The position numbers and the translations under genes are program-made. 32,771 nt of DNA from an archaeon (GTDB lineage Archaea; Nanobdellota; Nanobdellia; Woesearchaeales; GW2011-AR9): the NCBI GenBank assembly GCA_023259115.1, contig JAHFQW010000002.1, positions 39,370-72,140 on the forward strand, read 5' to 3'. Position 1 is the stretch's first letter, and each line of letters begins with the position of its first letter. Below the pieces are notes generated by a model that was given only the letters and a program-made list of their open reading frames with translations, searched no databases and had not been told where the DNA came from. Positions 31,060-32,771 of the stretch are shown piece after piece.

Positions 31060-31069
31060 CTTTATATTA
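31060..31069 (+). promoter_or_regulatory. TATA box of the last methyltransferase gene
   Basis: CTTTATATTA is centred about 26 bp before ATG 31091, giving a leaderless mRNA. This decides for ATG 31091; reading from 30971 would put both hairpins into protein. Confidence 0.6.
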
Positions 31070-31090
31070 TTCCCTAGAAAAAAAGAGGGT

Positions 31091-31816
31091 ATGACAATAC
31101 AATTTAGTTGTCCGACTTGTTTGAAGGAGTTGGATGAGGGTTTGAAGTGTGCTAGTTGCAAAGTTTCTTATTCGTTTAAAGAGGGGATGTATAAGTTTGT
31201 GGAAGAGAAAGATACTCATACGTGGGATACGTATTGGAAGCGAATTCCGGTATATGATACCGTGCTTGATTTTTTACGTAAGATTATGAATTTGCAGTTG
31301 CGACGATATTTGAAGAAGTTTTTGCCGGTGTCTGGGGTGGCGTTGGAACCAGGGGGAGGTTCGGCGTATGTGTCGGCTCTCTTGGCAGAACAAGGGTTTA
31401 GTTCTTATGCGCTGGATTATGCGTCTGCGCCATTGATGCTTGCACAAAAGCAGCTGCAGAGTAGGGCGGTGTTAGTGCAAGGAGATATGTTTCATATGCC
31501 GTTTAGTGAAGGGGTATTTGATTTGACGTTTAATAATAGTACTCTTGAGCATTTATCGAATCCGCTTGATGCGTTGAATGAGATGAAGCGTGTGACTCGT
31601 AAGGGAGGATATGTGTTTGTGGGTGTGCCGTTTACGTATGGGCCGCTGTGTGTGTATAAGTTGAAAAAGAGCAGTTTCAAAGGGGCGTGGGATGGGACGA
31701 CGTATGATCGCGCAGGTTTGAAGAAGTTGTTTTCGGATGCGGGGCTTGAGATTGTGGGTTCACGTACGTTCTTTTTCAGTTGTTTTGTTGGGGTTATGGG
31801 AAGGAAAGTGGATTAA
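31091..31816 (+). CDS. SAM methyltransferase with N-terminal zinc ribbon
   Basis: From ATG 31091 the protein has 241 residues. A small ribbon with C7, C10, C20 and C23 (CPTC, CASC) is followed by a Methyltransf_11-like core: VALEPGGGSAYVSALL (a variant of the E/DxGxGxG motif I), ALDYA, VQGDMFHMPF, FNNSTLEHL and GGYVFVGVPF. Ribbon-plus-methyltransferase proteins are common in archaeal and bacterial glycan loci. The substrate is unknown. Its promoter overlaps a dispersed hairpin repeat. Confidence 0.85.
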   Translation: MTIQFSCPTCLKELDEGLKCASCKVSYSFKEGMYKFVEEKDTHTWDTYWKRIPVYDTVLDFLRKIMNLQLRRYLKKFLPVSGVALEPGGGSAYVSALLAEQGFSSYALDYASAPLMLAQKQLQSRAVLVQGDMFHMPFSEGVFDLTFNNSTLEHLSNPLDALNEMKRVTRKGGYVFVGVPFTYGPLCVYKLKKSSFKGAWDGTTYDRAGLKKLFSDAGLEIVGSRTFFFSCFVGVMGRKVD

Positions 31817-31856
31817 ACATATATTCTACAAAATATATTTTAGAGAATGAAAAAAA

Positions 31857-31868
31857 ATATTTAAATAG
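31857..31868 (+). promoter_or_regulatory. Likely TATA box of the lipoprotein gene
   Basis: ATATTTAAATAG would start transcription near 31888, giving a leader of about 48 nt with GGCGGTG (31923-31929) as ribosome site. A second TATA-like TTTTATAC at 31911 is too close to the ATG to be useful. Confidence 0.45.
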
Positions 31869-31935
31869 AGAGATTATTCTATCTAATGAAATAGGGTGAG
31901 TTTATTCTATTTTATACAAAAAGGCGGTGTTATTT

Positions 31936-32771
31936 ATGAAGGATTATAGACTATTATTGTTGGTTGGGTTATTATCGTTGTTGGTTATTGTTGCAGGCTG
32001 CGGCAAAGGAGTGAATGCGGGGCATGCCACTTTTATCCCAACGGTGAATGGAAATAGTTGTGTTGCAGGTGCGTGGTATTATCAAGAGGGTACGAAGTTA
32101 CAAGGGCCCTTTAATGGCTGTACAGAATATACAAGTGCTGGAAAACCATGGTGTGCGATAACAACAAAATCTATCAATAACAAGAAGGTGTATGTTTCTG
32201 GTGGTAAAGCGGGAATAGATTGGGATTATTGTGCGAAAGAACAATCTGGCCCAGTTTCGTGTCCAGGTGGAACAAAGTGTGATGGTACATCGGTGACGGG
32301 AACGGATGGTCAAGTGGTGTGTGGCACTGATTTACAAAGTTGGAAGTGTACTTCTGGTGGCTGGAAAGGTCAAAAAGATAAATGTGTTTGTGAATCTACT
32401 AACTTAAAAATTGGCACAAATTGTGTTGATTCCGATAAAGGAAAAGACTATAAAACTCAAGGAGTAATGACGGCGGATCCTGTGATTAATAACGCGGGAA
32501 AGAAATTTACGGATGTTTGTGCAAATAGTGGTATGCTCCAAAGTCAGGGTGGTGATATTGATCCTGATACATGGATTTCAGTTAGTGGTAAACAATACCA
32601 ATGGTGGGAGATTACCGCCGCAAAATCTTTGGGTAAAGATGAATCAAATGATCTGATTGAAGGTAGTTGTGATCAAAACAATGTGCCCACGCTTGAAATT
32701 GTCAATTGCCAAGAGGCATTGAAAAGTGATTTGGCGTATTGTAAAAATGGGGCATGTGTGTTAAAAACAGG
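31936..32771 (+). CDS. Cys-rich lipoprotein, 3' end cut by window
   Basis: 278 codons are visible and the frame is still open at the edge. Residues 1-21 form a signal peptide with a lipobox VAGC (C22), so the mature protein is probably lipid-anchored outside. Residues 42-99 hold four cysteines (C42, C62, C73, C99) in a pattern C..GxWYYxxG..GC...PWC...WDYC that recalls fibronectin type II modules. Further Cys-rich stretches follow (SCPGGTKCDG, WKCTSGGWKGQKDKCVC, TNCVDSD). Ribosome site GGTG is 6 nt before the ATG. It could be a surface protein that gets glycosylated by the enzymes encoded upstream. Lipoprotein call is good; the FN2-like match is by eye. Confidence 0.8.
   Translation, partial: MKDYRLLLLVGLLSLLVIVAGCGKGVNAGHATFIPTVNGNSCVAGAWYYQEGTKLQGPFNGCTEYTSAGKPWCAITTKSINNKKVYVSGGKAGIDWDYCAKEQSGPVSCPGGTKCDGTSVTGTDGQVVCGTDLQSWKCTSGGWKGQKDKCVCESTNLKIGTNCVDSDKGKDYKTQGVMTADPVINNAGKKFTDVCANSGMLQSQGGDIDPDTWISVSGKQYQWWEITAAKSLGKDESNDLIEGSCDQNNVPTLEIVNCQEALKSDLAYCKNGACVLKT

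Noticed and set aside
30971-31090. 40-residue N-terminal extension of the last methyltransferase
   Set aside because: It would translate through hairpins and the TATA box; ATG 31091 fits both the promoter and the zinc ribbon start.

Overview
The window looks archaeal. It has TATA boxes of the form CTTTATAAA about 25 bp before many start codons, GGTG-type ribosome sites before internal genes, archaeal-style glycosylation genes (Dol-P-Man-type synthases, a GT-C mannosyltransferase, a UPF0104 membrane protein), a CofE-like ligase, a stand-alone 5S rRNA gene with its own TATA box, and a UPF0175/DUF3368 toxin-antitoxin pair. The low-GC genome and gene mix suggest a DPANN lineage such as Woesearchaeota or a relative. 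That lineage call is inference; the archaeal call is much firmer.

Layout. 1-2,825 is an accessory edge: a truncated AAA_14/DUF4143 ATPase, an unrecognised 220-residue protein, and a PIN toxin/RHH antitoxin pair. 2,906-5,900 carries an unusual fusion of a sugar-1-phosphate nucleotidyltransferase with a eukaryotic-type phosphomannomutase, the 5S rRNA gene on the other strand, and a CofE-like ligase beside an NlpC/P60-like protein. 6,045-12,794 is a plus-strand run: nucleotidyltransferase, UDP-glucose dehydrogenase, two GT2 glycosyltransferases, a radical SAM protein and a Wzx-like flippase. 12,872-20,349 holds a methyltransferase, a CDP-alcohol phosphatidyltransferase-like protein, NAD synthetase, a nucleotide-sugar dehydrogenase, an FkbM methyltransferase and a UDP-GlcNAc 2-epimerase. 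This stretch lacks the G-over-C excess on the plus strand that its surroundings show. 20,425-27,770 is a minus-strand cluster: GT2, oxidoreductase, aminotransferase, acetyltransferase, second epimerase, GT2 and UPF0104 protein. 27,868-31,816 goes back to plus with a GT-C enzyme, a Dol-P-Man-synthase-like GT2 and two methyltransferases. The window ends inside a Cys-rich lipoprotein gene.

How it works together. Nearly everything serves surface glycan or glycoprotein assembly. One branch makes GDP-mannose (mutase and guanylyltransferase fused), loads it on a lipid carrier (Dol-P-Man synthases) and uses it outside the membrane (GT-C). A second makes UDP-glucuronate. A third fits 2,3-diacetamido uronic acids: 6-dehydrogenase, 3-dehydrogenase, 3-aminotransferase, 3-N-acetyltransferase and 2-epimerase. 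Glycosyltransferases, methyltransferases and the flippase would then build, decorate and export the glycan.

The least explained content is non-coding. Two intergenic gaps in the minus cluster (21,400-21,731 and 22,822-22,946) are packed with long hairpins. Three of these elements share TAGTAA / TTRCTA-type ends while their inner arm sequences differ and stay complementary, and two share a GTCAC...CGTTC...GTGAC hairpin. A separate 42-bp repeat appears at 25,919 and 31,008, the second copy inside a composite hairpin.
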